DNA of 64,000 bases from Cucumibacter marinus DSM 18995 (lineage in GTDB: Bacteria > Pseudomonadota > Alphaproteobacteria > Rhizobiales > Devosiaceae): positions 74,763 through 138,762 of the forward strand of contig NZ_KE386978.1 in the NCBI RefSeq assembly GCF_000429865.1, written 5' to 3'. The position numbers were made by a program, and so were the translations under genes. Below, one piece after another: positions 1 through 8,108 of this stretch (position 1 is the first letter of the stretch; every line of letters begins with the position of its first letter). The notes below the pieces were generated by a model, which saw nothing but the letters and a program-made list of their open reading frames with translations, was not told the origin of the DNA and searched no databases.

Positions 1-67
1 GTACTCTCGAAAGAGAGCGGGGATTGACCCCAGCCCGTTGACGCAGTCCAAGCCCAAAACCCCGGAT

Positions 68-128
68 GAGTGGGACGCGGTGCGCCTCGCTTTTACTAGT
101 TTCGGATGAGACGTTCCGCGTCCCACTC
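68..128. repeat. Long inverted repeat, 13-bp arms
   Basis: The arms GAGTGGGACGCGG (68-80) and CCGCGTCCCACTC (116-128) are perfect reverse complements around a 35-nt loop. No coding frame here looks real. It could be a structured RNA, a terminator of a gene left of the window, or a mobile palindromic repeat. There is no T-run after either arm, so an intrinsic terminator is not favoured. Confidence 0.45.
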
Positions 129-182
129 CCGCTCTGTCGCAAACCTCGGAGGCAAAAGCCTGCCGGGCCTGCTGCGGTGGAA

Positions 183-328
183 GGCTGCACCTCCTTGTGC
201 TGTCCCGGCCGGCCCGCCGGCGCGAGGCAGAGAATGATCCGGGACCTCCATGCCAAATGCGAACAGGCCCCGGATCAGCCCACCGGCGCGAGGTAAAAAG
301 CGTCCGGGGCGGCCCGGGAGGATGCACC
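183..328 (-). ncRNA. Rod-shaped RNA candidate, 6S RNA-like
   Basis: Read on the minus strand, the ends pair (GGTGCA..CCTCC with GGAGGTGCAGCC). A lower stem TCCCGGGCCG/CGGCCGGGA follows, then an internal bubble, then an apical stem GATCCGGG/CCCGGATC closing a loop that contains TGTTCGC. The bubble carries two near-identical CTCGCGCCGG(T/C)GGGC blocks on opposite sides. A roughly 146-nt rod with terminal stem, central bubble and apical hairpin is the architecture of 6S RNA (ssrS). The fold is seen in the sequence; the family name is inferred. Strand is uncertain because the rod is nearly symmetric. Confidence 0.4.
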
Positions 329-334
329 CCCGAG

Positions 335-365
335 CCCTCACCCTGAGCTTGTCGAAGGGCGAGGG
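335..365. repeat. REP-like palindrome
   Basis: CCCTCACCCT and AGGGCGAGGG pair, with one A/C mismatch, around GAGCTTGTCGA. This closely resembles the short CCTGAGCTTGTCGAAGG palindromes scattered between genes in many alphaproteobacteria. It lies just after the stop side of the DUF2306 gene and may also act as a transcript-end hairpin. Confidence 0.5.
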
Positions 366-379
366 CCTGAGGCGAACGC

Positions 380-1201
380 CTAAGCGGCCAGCGTGTCCTT
401 CCGTGCGGACGCCACCCGGTCAGGCAGCGCGCCCGGATTGGGGCGGGCGCGGATGATGAGTTCGGCGATCACGATATTGATCGTCCAGCAGCCCCAGGCA
501 GCAATCAGGTAGCCCTGGGCGAAGGAAAGACCCGCAAGCCCGCTGATCGGCAGGATGAGCCTCAGGGTGATGGCGGCTGCGGTCAGGGCATAGGAGCGGA
601 TCATCCAGCGCCGGTGGCGGGCGAAGTCCCGGTTCCGGGCGAAGCGATAGGCATTGTAAGTGGCGGCGAACCACAAGACCGCGAGAATGGCGAAACCGGA
701 GCCTACCAGCGGGCCCATGGTGGTGGTGAAGGCGATGCCGAGGCCTGAAGCCGCGCCGAGCAGGCAGAGCAGCACGTAAAGCCGCCCCGACCAGCGGTGC
801 CAGGCCGTTCGCCGTGTCGCCGGCAGGAACTGGAAGACGCCGAGCAGCAGAGCAAAGGGCGAAACGGTTGTGTGCAGGAAGAACAGGAGCGGATTGCCCA
901 GGAGGTTGGCCCTCAGCTCTTCTGCCAGAACGCCCGGATCGAATGTCAGGAAGCGCATGGAAACAAGGGAAATTGCAACCGCCAGAAAGGCGAGCGCGAA
1001 ATAGCCAATTCGATTGAGAACCAGGGTCCCCTCCACGTGCCGTTCGGATATGTCCGGGTCGGAAATATGCCAGCCGAGTGGCAGGGCACCCTGCCCCGCC
1101 ATCAATGCGGAATATGTGAGCGTGCGCCAAAAGTCGCGCAAGCGCGAAAAACCATGGTCACGCGCATTTTCACGCTTGCCCGAGGCGGCCGCGCTTCCCA
1201 T
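380..1201 (-). CDS. DUF2306-type membrane protein
   Basis: The 273-residue protein has a hydrophilic N-terminal stretch of about 60 residues and then about seven membrane segments (first near 64-82, second near 103-125). The pattern HRWSGR (about 135-140) followed by ARHRRWMIRSY is typical of DUF2306 membrane proteins, whose function is not established. It starts 32 nt after the LOG-family gene on the same strand, so the two are probably co-transcribed. The start is uncertain: the first ATG has a GGAG 12 nt upstream, and an internal ATG at 1102 would remove a poorly conserved-looking extension without a clear ribosome site. Confidence 0.7.
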   Translation of the reverse strand: MGSAAASGKRENARDHGFSRLRDFWRTLTYSALMAGQGALPLGWHISDPDISERHVEGTLVLNRIGYFALAFLAVAISLVSMRFLTFDPGVLAEELRANLLGNPLLFFLHTTVSPFALLLGVFQFLPATRRTAWHRWSGRLYVLLCLLGAASGLGIAFTTTMGPLVGSGFAILAVLWFAATYNAYRFARNRDFARHRRWMIRSYALTAAAITLRLILPISGLAGLSFAQGYLIAAWGCWTINIVIAELIIRARPNPGALPDRVASARKDTLAA

Positions 1202-1233
1202 TTGCGGGAGTTGCTCCGGTGAAGGGGGACGCT

Positions 1234-2094
1234 TTACGCCTCGAAATCATTGTCGCTGATCGCCGGCAGGCCATAGAAATTCTGCACGACTTCCCAGCCC
1301 TGCTTGGCGCTGTCGACGATGGTGAAAAGATCCGGATCGGAAGGCGAGATGGTGCCTTCTTCCGCCAGCGCTTCGAGATTGATGACCCGCTCCCAGAACT
1401 GCCTGCCGAACAGAAGCACCGGCACCGCTTCCATGCGACCGGTCTGGATGAGCGTCAGGGTTTCGAAGAATTCGTCGAGCGTGCCGAACCCGCCAGGGAA
1501 GATGGCCACGACCTTCGCCCTGAGGAGAAAATGGATCTTGCGGGTCGCGAAATAATGGAAGTTGAAGCACAGCTCGGGGTCGACATAGCGGTTGGGCGCC
1601 TGCTCGTGCGGCAGAACGATATTGAGCCCGATGGACGGTGCGCCATATTCGGATGCGCCGCGATTGCCGGCCTCCATGACACCCGGCCCGCCGCCGGTGA
1701 CCACGATGAATTCCTTGTATTCAAGCGCTTCGGCGGTGCGCGAGGCGTAGCGCGCGAACAGCCGCGCCTCGTCATAATATTTGGAATTGCGCTCGAGGTT
1801 CTTCTTGGCGATCGGGGTCAGGGCCGCCCAGGCTTCCTCACCCGGCGCGGGGATGCGCGCGCCGCCGAACAGCACCACCGTCGAATTGATGCCGCGTTCC
1901 CTCAGCCACATTTCGGGCTTGAGATATTCGAGCTGGAACCTGACGCCGCGCAAATCCTGCGAGGTCATGAATTCCTCGTCGGTGAAAGCCAGACGATAGG
2001 CGGCGGCTTCGGTCTGCGCGGTGCGCGGCACGTGCCGGGTGGTCTCGATGTCCTCGACCGAGCTTCTGAGCGATGTGTGCCGGCGTTTCACCAT
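1234..2094 (-). CDS. LOG family protein (TIGR00730-like)
   Basis: The 286-residue protein carries the two LOG signatures GGGPGVMEAGNRGA and PGGFGTLDEFFE. In characterised members these form the nucleotide-binding and catalytic site of cytokinin riboside 5'-monophosphate phosphoribohydrolase; larger bacterial members may be general nucleotide hydrolases (PpnN-like). The start at 2094 is chosen because AAGGAGA lies 7 nt upstream; the open frame runs 47 codons further without support. It is transcribed away from dapD across a 162-nt divergent intergenic region. The actual substrate cannot be told from sequence. Confidence 0.85.
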   Translation of the reverse strand: MVKRRHTSLRSSVEDIETTRHVPRTAQTEAAAYRLAFTDEEFMTSQDLRGVRFQLEYLKPEMWLRERGINSTVVLFGGARIPAPGEEAWAALTPIAKKNLERNSKYYDEARLFARYASRTAEALEYKEFIVVTGGGPGVMEAGNRGASEYGAPSIGLNIVLPHEQAPNRYVDPELCFNFHYFATRKIHFLLRAKVVAIFPGGFGTLDEFFETLTLIQTGRMEAVPVLLFGRQFWERVINLEALAEEGTISPSDPDLFTIVDSAKQGWEVVQNFYGLPAISDNDFEA

Positions 2095-2256
2095 TTGGCG
2101 GTCTCCTTTGCGCGGGATGCCTTTCCCTGCATCATGGCAGCGACAAGTTAAAGTCAAATGCGCGATATCCCCGATCAGTGCTGCAATGTTGACAGGGGGG
2201 GCGGGCCCGGTAATGTCGCGCGCAATCCAGCCCAATGCCTATTTTCGGAGCAGACC

Positions 2257-3102
2257 ATGAGCCATGCCAACCTCGCCCAGGCGATCGACACCGCCTTTGA
2301 CAATCGCGAGAGCGTGACCCCCGCCACCACCGGCGACGTGCGCGACGCCGTCAATGAAGCGCTGGCGCTTCTCGACAGCGGCCAGGCCCGTGTTGCCGAA
2401 AAGGCCGCCGACGGGAACTGGACGGTCAATCAGTGGCTCAAAAAGGCCGTGCTTCTCTCCTTCCGCCTCAACGATATGGAAGTGATCGAAGGCGGCCCCG
2501 GCGGCGCGGTGTGGTGGGACAAGGTGCCCTCGAAGTTTGTCGGCTGGAACGAAGCCAATTTCCGCGAGGCCGGTTTCCGGGCCGTTCCGGGCGCCATCGT
2601 CCGGCACTCGGCCTTTATCGGCCGCGGCGCCGTGCTGATGCCGAGCTTTGTCAATCTTGGGGCCTATGTCGATGAATCAGCGATGATCGACACCTGGGCG
2701 ACCGTCGGCTCATGCGCCCAGATCGGCAAGAATGTACATCTGTCCGGCGGGGCGGGGATCGGCGGCGTGCTCGAGCCGCTGCAGGCCGGGCCGGTGATCA
2801 TCGAGGATCACTGCTTCATCGGCGCGCGCGCGGAAGTCGCCGAGGGCGTGATCGTGCGCGAAGGCTCGGTCCTGTCGATGGGGGTCTATCTCGGCGCCTC
2901 GACCAAGATCGTCAATCGCGAGACCGGCGAGACTTTCCGGGGCGAAGTGCCGCCCTATTCGGTGGTGGTGCCCGGCTCCATGCCCGGCAAGCCGCTGCCC
3001 GACGGCATGCCCGGCCCTTCGCTTTATTGCGCTGTGATCGTCAAGCAGGTCGACGAACGCACCCGTTCAAAGACCTCGATCAACGAATTGCTGCGGGACT
3101 GA
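2257..3102 (+). CDS. dapD: 2,3,4,5-Tetrahydropyridine-2,6-dicarboxylate N-succinyltransferase
   Basis: DapD transfers succinyl from succinyl-CoA to tetrahydrodipicolinate in the succinylase branch of the DAP/lysine pathway. The 281-residue length is normal for the family. An N-terminal helical domain is followed by hexapeptide repeats of a left-handed beta helix (for example [20 protein letters not shown] and the [14 protein letters not shown] stretch). The start at 2257 has CGGAG six nt upstream, and the preceding in-frame 33 codons lack family character. Its pathway partner dapE lies 5 kb downstream on the same strand, with an accessory block in between. Confidence 0.97.
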   Translation: MSHANLAQAIDTAFDNRESVTPATTGDVRDAVNEALALLDSGQARVAEKAADGNWTVNQWLKKAVLLSFRLNDMEVIEGGPGGAVWWDKVPSKFVGWNEANFREAGFRAVPGAIVRHSAFIGRGAVLMPSFVNLGAYVDESAMIDTWATVGSCAQIGKNVHLSGGAGIGGVLEPLQAGPVIIEDHCFIGARAEVAEGVIVREGSVLSMGVYLGASTKIVNRETGETFRGEVPPYSVVVPGSMPGKPLPDGMPGPSLYCAVIVKQVDERTRSKTSINELLRD

Positions 3103-3129
3103 AGGAGAGCCCTTGGAATACCGTTGCGG

Positions 3130-4488
3130 TCAGAAACGATCTACCCAAAAGCCATCTGTATTCCGGGACTCGGTCTCTCCACTAGGTTCTGCTTCGTCCC
3201 GACTGGACTTCAATGGTCGGGGCGGAGAGGCCTGCCAAGCCCTGAGGTGCTGGCCGGCCATGTCGTAAAAATCTGGAACCACACACTCCAAGTCTTCAAT
3301 AAAGGTCCTTCTGCCCGAGAACCTTTTCCCCAGTGTTTCAATCATCAAAACCTCAAATGAATGAGGCGCAGCCTGAGAATTGTCGACCTGGAGCGCATCG
3401 GGTCGATCTCGCAAGACGTTCAGGAATTCTTGGGTGGGGGAGGTACGCCCCGGCCAGTGGGCTCTGACAACCAGCCGGGGGTCATCGTCTTTGAGCATCC
3501 GCAATAACCAGTTAACGCGTGCCTTGGTTGACTTCCGGTCAGTTGGTGCCTTCAGCCGCATGCCGACTGAGACAGATCGGCGAGCAATGTCTGCAATTAT
3601 TTCGAGGTCCGCTGCGCCATCCGGAATTCGCAAAACACTCTCCAAGACAAAGTCTTCAACTAGGCGTGACGCTCCATTTCTCAGCCTGGCGGAGGGGTCA
3701 TCCTTGAACTTCCTTTCGACAACCGTCTCGATTTCCCGACCAACGTGTCTCGCCAGTTGAAGACAGAGATCTCTCTCCTCCTCAAACCAGGCAGCCACGC
3801 CTTCTTCGACTTCGGGCGATGTCTTCTTAAGGTTGCCTTGGTGCGCAACAGCTCGGACAAGGTCGCTCCAATCCTTGTTCATCTGAGTGAACCGCTCAAC
3901 GCCGGTGCCACTATGGCGCAACAACCTGATGAACTCTGACAATAGATACTTCTGCTCGTTATCCTCGATCCGCTCTTGATGGGCCATAATTTCGCTTTGA
4001 GTGAGAATGGACACCCAAGACCAATGATAGAGATTGCAGCGCCGAAGAAGGGACTTCGGCACTTCGACCGGAGATTGTTCTGCGGTCCTCACGAACTCGT
4101 TGGAGATCGTAATAACCGCATCGATCCCGTTAAGTTTTGCCAGTTCGAGGTATCGCTCAACCTGCCCCGCATCAATTTGAGCTTTTCCGATTTTCGCCTC
4201 TATCAAGGCACTCCAACTGGATTTTCCGTTTGAAATGACCAGCAAACCATCTGGTCGCTCCTTTATGCTTCCTCGCTGTTTGAAAACGACCTCGGTGAAG
4301 GTGGCAATTTGGGCCCTTTTTCCAGCATTCTGTCCCACCGACCCAAGCATGGCCTTGGCCAACGGTCTGACTTGGGTGAGCAAGGCCAGAAATATGGATG
4401 CCATGCGCATTTCACGGCTGGTGTCGGCTAAAACGGGAAACAGACGAGCCGTTTCACCGCGTTCGAGCATCTCTGGTAGTTCGGCCAT
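3130..4488 (-). CDS. Orphan PD-(D/E)XK nuclease-like protein
   Basis: I do not recognise this 452-residue protein as a named family. Residues 66-99 contain E66, then PDG at 79-81 and a hydrophobic strand ending in EAK at 97-99. This is the spacing of a PD-(D/E)XK nuclease core, followed by QVERYLELAKLNGIDAVITI, as in Holliday-junction/Type-II-like folds. The rest is mostly helical and charged. The gene is visibly AT-richer than its neighbours and points against dapD, ending 28 nt from it. It has no methylase or helicase partner. A role in defence or DNA metabolism is inference only. Confidence 0.6.
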   Translation of the reverse strand: MAELPEMLERGETARLFPVLADTSREMRMASIFLALLTQVRPLAKAMLGSVGQNAGKRAQIATFTEVVFKQRGSIKERPDGLLVISNGKSSWSALIEAKIGKAQIDAGQVERYLELAKLNGIDAVITISNEFVRTAEQSPVEVPKSLLRRCNLYHWSWVSILTQSEIMAHQERIEDNEQKYLLSEFIRLLRHSGTGVERFTQMNKDWSDLVRAVAHQGNLKKTSPEVEEGVAAWFEEERDLCLQLARHVGREIETVVERKFKDDPSARLRNGASRLVEDFVLESVLRIPDGAADLEIIADIARRSVSVGMRLKAPTDRKSTKARVNWLLRMLKDDDPRLVVRAHWPGRTSPTQEFLNVLRDRPDALQVDNSQAAPHSFEVLMIETLGKRFSGRRTFIEDLECVVPDFYDMAGQHLRAWQASPPRPLKSSRDEAEPSGETESRNTDGFWVDRF

Positions 4489-4645
4489 CGCTTCTCCCCT
4501 AATCCCATTGCAATGCTAGACAACACCCAAGAACCTGGTCATCCGGATTTTCCGAATCCTATGCCTTTCAAACCAGCTTACCAAAGCCTGCAATTCCCGT
4601 CTCAACTGCATCATTGACTCGCGCACCCGATTATGTAACTTCTGG

Positions 4646-4656
4646 ATTACCGTAAT
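4646..4656. promoter_or_regulatory. Possible ArsR operator palindrome
   Basis: ATTAC-C-GTAAT is a perfect palindrome just upstream of the ArsR-family start codon, inside a wider pair GTAAC (4635-4639) and GTTAC (4663-4667). ArsR-type repressors often bind such imperfect palindromes over their own promoters. The site and its partner are inferred from position only. Confidence 0.3.
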
Positions 4657-4660
4657 TCTC

Positions 4661-5041
4661 ATGTTACCAATGGAATCGCCATTGCCCACCGCCGCCGCAC
4701 ACCGCCTCGCCCCTGCCGAGACAACGCTCGATGCGCTGGGCAACCCGGTGCGGCGGGAGATTCTTGGCATGCTGATGGATGAACCGCAGCCCGTCGGTGA
4801 GATCGCGGCGCGGTTCCCGATCAGCCGGCCGGCGATCTCCAAACACCTCAAGCTGCTCGAGCAAGCCGGGCTGGTCGCCCATGAGGCGCAGGGCACGCGG
4901 CGGGTCTACCGGCTCGAGGCGACCGGTTTCGAGGCGGCGCGCGTCTGGCTCGATACATTCTGGGCCGAAGCGCTCCACCGGTTTCGCCTTGTGGCCGAAA
5001 ACACGGCACCAACAAAAGACGCCGGGAGCACCGATGACTGA
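4661..5041 (+). CDS. ArsR/SmtB-family transcriptional regulator
   Basis: A 126-residue winged-helix protein. LDALGNPVRREILGML is the usual ArsR opening helix, and FPISRPAISKHLKLLEQAGL is the recognition helix-turn-helix. No ELCVCDL-type metal site is visible, so it is a non-metal ArsR of the kind paired with SRPBCC/AHSA1 proteins. Its stop overlaps the next start by 8 nt (ATGACTGA), showing translational coupling. The start could be 4661 or 4670; both fall within the palindromic region and neither has a strong ribosome site. Confidence 0.88.
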   Translation: MLPMESPLPTAAAHRLAPAETTLDALGNPVRREILGMLMDEPQPVGEIAARFPISRPAISKHLKLLEQAGLVAHEAQGTRRVYRLEATGFEAARVWLDTFWAEALHRFRLVAENTAPTKDAGSTDD

Positions 5042-5489
5042 GGCGCTGACCCGTTCAATCACCGTCGATTGCCCGCTCGAACACGCCTTTGATGTGTTTA
5101 CCGGCAAGATCGATCTGTGGTGGCCGAAAGGGCATCGCCGGTTCGAGGCCTCGACACTGACGCTCGAGCCGCGTGCGGGCGGCCTCTTTCTCGAACGGGC
5201 GCATGACGGGCAGGAGGCGGTGCTGGGCACCGTGATCGATTGCGATCCCCCGCATGGGATCCGCTATTCGTGGAACCCGGGAAAGATCACCGAACCGACG
5301 GTGGTCGCGATCCGGTTCGAGCGAGTGGCCGAAGGCACACGGGTCGATGTCGAACACAGTGCGGCGGCCAATGCGGTCCCCGGCGAGTGGAGCCAGCGGG
5401 TCGCGTTATTCGAAAAGGGATGGGCCACCATCCTGCCCGCCTTCAGCGAATTTGCGGCACCATCTGACAAGGGAAGGTCAAACCCGTGA
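5034..5489 (+). CDS. SRPBCC (AHSA1-like) domain protein
   Basis: The 151-residue protein begins SITVDCPLEHAFDVF and continues with WWPKGHRRF and a glycine-rich RAGGLFLER strand, the layout of AHSA1/START-like SRPBCC folds that enclose a hydrophobic ligand. ArsR-SRPBCC pairs are a common bacterial operon type; the ligand is normally unknown. It overlaps the ArsR gene by 8 nt and the next gene by 4 nt (GTGA), so the three genes form a tight operon. Confidence 0.82.
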   Translation: MTEALTRSITVDCPLEHAFDVFTGKIDLWWPKGHRRFEASTLTLEPRAGGLFLERAHDGQEAVLGTVIDCDPPHGIRYSWNPGKITEPTVVAIRFERVAEGTRVDVEHSAAANAVPGEWSQRVALFEKGWATILPAFSEFAAPSDKGRSNP

Positions 5490-5899
5490 ACATCGATTTT
5501 GCGTCTTTGAACTGGCTGGCGGTTCTCGTCAGCATCGTCGTCGGCCAGGCGTTTCTGACCGTCTGGTTCTTTGTGCTGTTCGGCGAGCCCTGGGCGCGGG
5601 CCTATGGCGCAGCGAGCAAACAGGAGCACACCAGCCAGGTTCCCGGCTACACCTATGGCATCGGGGTCGCCTGCATGGCGTTGCTCACCATCGGCCTGGC
5701 CGTCAGCCAACGAGCCTTCGGGGTTGCCGGCATCGCAGACGGCATCGTGTTCGGTCTGGTCTTCGCGGTATGTTTTGCCGTCGCGACCGCCCTGCCCGGC
5801 TATGCCTTTCTCAAGCGCTGGCAGGCAGGGGTTCTCGCCATTGGCAGCCAGAGCGTTCTGATCCTTGTTCTTTCTCTGATCCTTGCCCTCTGGCAGTGA
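5486..5899 (+). CDS. DUF1761-type four-helix membrane protein
   Basis: A 137-residue protein with about four membrane helices. It opens with NWLAVLVSIVVGQAFLTVWF and an early FGEPWARAYG loop, which matches DUF1761 proteins. The GTG start overlaps the SRPBCC stop by 4 nt, which makes it the third gene of the ArsR operon. Function is not established for the family; the context suggests regulation by the ArsR protein. Confidence 0.7.
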   Translation: MNIDFASLNWLAVLVSIVVGQAFLTVWFFVLFGEPWARAYGAASKQEHTSQVPGYTYGIGVACMALLTIGLAVSQRAFGVAGIADGIVFGLVFAVCFAVATALPGYAFLKRWQAGVLAIGSQSVLILVLSLILALWQ

Positions 5900-6006
5900 C
5901 TTGACGGTTATCCCCCGGTCTTGAAGGGATGCGCTGACGCGGAACCGGGAATCCGTTAATCTTCTTGGCGTGGCGCAACAGGCGCCATGCTGCGGAGGAC
6001 GAATTA

Positions 6007-6540
6007 ATGGATTTCAAATCACTCTACACATCCTATGACGGCCGGATCGGCCGGCAGAAATTCTGGATCGGGGTCATCATCCTGATCGTGGCGGCGATCA
6101 TCGTCGGCGCCATCGTGAATGCGATCCTCGGGGTCAACATGTTCGGTTATCCCGAAATCGGCAGCACCGATCCGCAAGACTATGTGGATCTCATCATGGG
6201 GCTGGCACAGAAGGCGGCCTGGGCCAACATCATTACCTTCGTGATCTTCGTGGTGCCCTGGACTGCGTTGATGATCAAACGGGCTCATGACCGGGATTCG
6301 AGCGGCATGTTGGTCTGGGCGGCAGTCGGGATCTCGGCCATCACTCTTCTGATGCAGGCCTTCGGCCTTTATTACACCATGATGGATATGGGTGGCGGCA
6401 TGGTCATCCCCGCTCCGAATGTGGTGGGCTGGGTGCTGGGCCTCGTGTCCTTCATCATCGGCGTCTACCTGCTGATCGTGCTCGGCTTCCTCAAGGGAAC
6501 CCAGGGCCCCAACAGCTATGGCGAAGACCCGCTGGCCTGA
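6007..6540 (+). CDS. DUF805 membrane protein, copy 1
   Basis: The 177-residue protein starts LYTSYDGRIGRQKFWIG, the DUF805 entry motif, has four hydrophobic segments, an IKRAHDRDSSG loop and ends GFLKGTQGPNSYGEDPLA. GGAGG sits 9 nt upstream of the chosen ATG; the 14 upstream in-frame codons are not family-like. It is the first of three tandem DUF805 genes (next at 6739 and 7432). A strong hairpin follows its stop, so it may be transcribed on its own. The family's function is unknown. Confidence 0.85.
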   Translation: MDFKSLYTSYDGRIGRQKFWIGVIILIVAAIIVGAIVNAILGVNMFGYPEIGSTDPQDYVDLIMGLAQKAAWANIITFVIFVVPWTALMIKRAHDRDSSGMLVWAAVGISAITLLMQAFGLYYTMMDMGGGMVIPAPNVVGWVLGLVSFIIGVYLLIVLGFLKGTQGPNSYGEDPLA

Positions 6541-6581
6541 GCCCCGCACCCCTCCTTGGAATAGCATTCCGTCTGCAAGTC

Positions 6582-6609
6582 GAAATGCCGCCTTCACTGG
6601 CGGCATTTC
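6582..6609 (+). terminator. Intrinsic terminator after DUF805 copy 1
   Basis: GAAATGCCGCC (6582-6592) and GGCGGCATTTC (6599-6609) form an 11-bp stem with loop TTCACT, followed by TTGTTT. The hairpin begins about 40 nt after the DUF805 stop. Confidence 0.75.
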
Positions 6610-6738
6610 TTGTTTCACCGCGATCAAACAATCCTCACCTTTGCGCGATGCGCTATTCTTCAAGCTGACGTGAGAACGTCCCCGGGCTAGTCTTTGTTGC
6701 TGCTGAACGCACAGAAGTTTATCGGTTGAGATCGCAAA

Positions 6739-7248
6739 ATGTCACCGCTATCGCTTTACACATCCTATGGCGGGCGCATCGGACGCCGCACTTGGTGGAT
6801 TTACACGCTGGTGCTGGGTGTCGCCGTCGTCATCGTCGCTGTCGTACTGGCGCTGACCATCGCCAATAATGACCCGGCAACCACATTCATCGAGCCGGAC
6901 GCTGCGATCGCCTATGCGCTGAGGCATGTTTGGGTGAACGTGATCGTGTTCGTGTTGTTCCTGGTGCCGTGGACGGCGCTCGCGGTCAAACGCCGGCACG
7001 ACCGGAGTGCCAATGGCTTACTGGTCTGGATCGCGGCGGGGCTGACCGCAATCTTTCTGGGCATGCAGGTTACGGGCCTGTTCTACACCACAACCTCACT
7101 TGGCGATGGTTTCGTCGCCGTGCCAACGCTTGCGGGCAGCATCGTCTCGGGTGCCGTGGTGGTCGCCGACTTCGTCTTGCTGGTCGTTCTGGGTTTTCTC
7201 AGAGGCGATCCCGGCCCCAATATGCATGGTGCAGACCCGCTAGGCTGA
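6739..7248 (+). CDS. DUF805 membrane protein, copy 2
   Basis: A 169-residue paralogue of the previous protein: it opens SLYTSYGGRIGRRTWWIYT, contains VKRRHDRSANGL and ends FLRGDPGPNMHGADPLG. Four membrane helices are apparent. It lies 198 nt after copy 1, beyond that gene's terminator, so it probably has its own promoter. No ribosome site of good quality is seen close to the ATG. Function unknown. Confidence 0.85.
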   Translation: MSPLSLYTSYGGRIGRRTWWIYTLVLGVAVVIVAVVLALTIANNDPATTFIEPDAAIAYALRHVWVNVIVFVLFLVPWTALAVKRRHDRSANGLLVWIAAGLTAIFLGMQVTGLFYTTTSLGDGFVAVPTLAGSIVSGAVVVADFVLLVVLGFLRGDPGPNMHGADPLG

Positions 7249-7431
7249 CCGTTTCAACTGACGAACATTGCAAAGCTCAAAGGCCGACTTGCATAAACCC
7301 CTAATCCATTTGCACTACATATATATTTCAACATTCGGTCGTTTACTTGCAATTTTCCTTTTCAACACACCAAAGCGAAAGACTTCCCCCTTATTCCCGA
7401 CGACAACATCTGCAGATCGGGAGAAACGGGA

Positions 7432-8010
7432 ATGCGCTCCATCATCTATTGGCTGACATCGTTCGAGGGACGGATCAGCCGAAAGGAATTCTGGCTGGCC
7501 AGCTTGACGCTGGGACTGCTCGGCTTTGTCTACGCAATTGCGGTATATGCGGGGGTAGTCTTCGTGGTCGGCAGCGCCGGCATTCCCGACGCACCGGCAA
7601 ACATGCGCGGGATCATGCCATTGTCCGACATTCCTCAGGCTCTTGCGGTTCTGGAGTGGAGTGGCTGGATCGAGTTCATCATCGCGGCACCCTTGCTTGT
7701 GCCTCATGCAGCGATCATGATCAAACGGGCCCAGGACCGGGACTCCTGGGGGCCGCTGATCTGGACAGCACTCAGCGTTACTGGCCTTGTCCTGATCGCC
7801 AAGCCATTGGGCCTTCACTACAGCTATGTCGAGATCGCACCGGGCCAGGCCATGGTTTCAGTCGGGATGGTCGGCATCGCGCTCCAGATCATCTCCGGTT
7901 TGATCTTCCTTGTGCTGCTCATCCCGCTCGGCTTTCTGCGCGGCACCGACGGTCCCAACATCTACGGCCCCGATCCGCTGACCGGCGAGGACATCAAGTT
8001 CGCCTACTAG
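7432..8010 (+). CDS. DUF805 membrane protein, copy 3
   Basis: A 192-residue DUF805 protein, more diverged than copies 1 and 2 (opening YWLTSFEGRISRKEFWLA, later MIKRAQDRDSWG, ending FLRGTDGPNIYGPDPL plus a short tail). A single DUF805 gene between dapD and dapE is common in relatives; here there are three. GGGAGAAACGGGA lies just upstream of the ATG as ribosome site. The 183 nt before it are AT-rich and plausibly hold a promoter, but I cannot fix the -35/-10 boxes. Confidence 0.85.
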   Translation: MRSIIYWLTSFEGRISRKEFWLASLTLGLLGFVYAIAVYAGVVFVVGSAGIPDAPANMRGIMPLSDIPQALAVLEWSGWIEFIIAAPLLVPHAAIMIKRAQDRDSWGPLIWTALSVTGLVLIAKPLGLHYSYVEIAPGQAMVSVGMVGIALQIISGLIFLVLLIPLGFLRGTDGPNIYGPDPLTGEDIKFAY

Positions 8011-8108
8011 GGCCAACTCACTCCCTCGGGCGAGTTGCATACCGGCGCGCTTCCGCGTATCGCCTTTCCTCCAAAGACAGACTGCAATGGCGATACGGGG
8101 AGCAGGGC

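Noticed and set aside
7347-8108. Upstream extension of the dapE frame
   Set aside because: It is the shadow of DUF805 copy 3 in another frame; DapE family length and N-terminus start at 8109.
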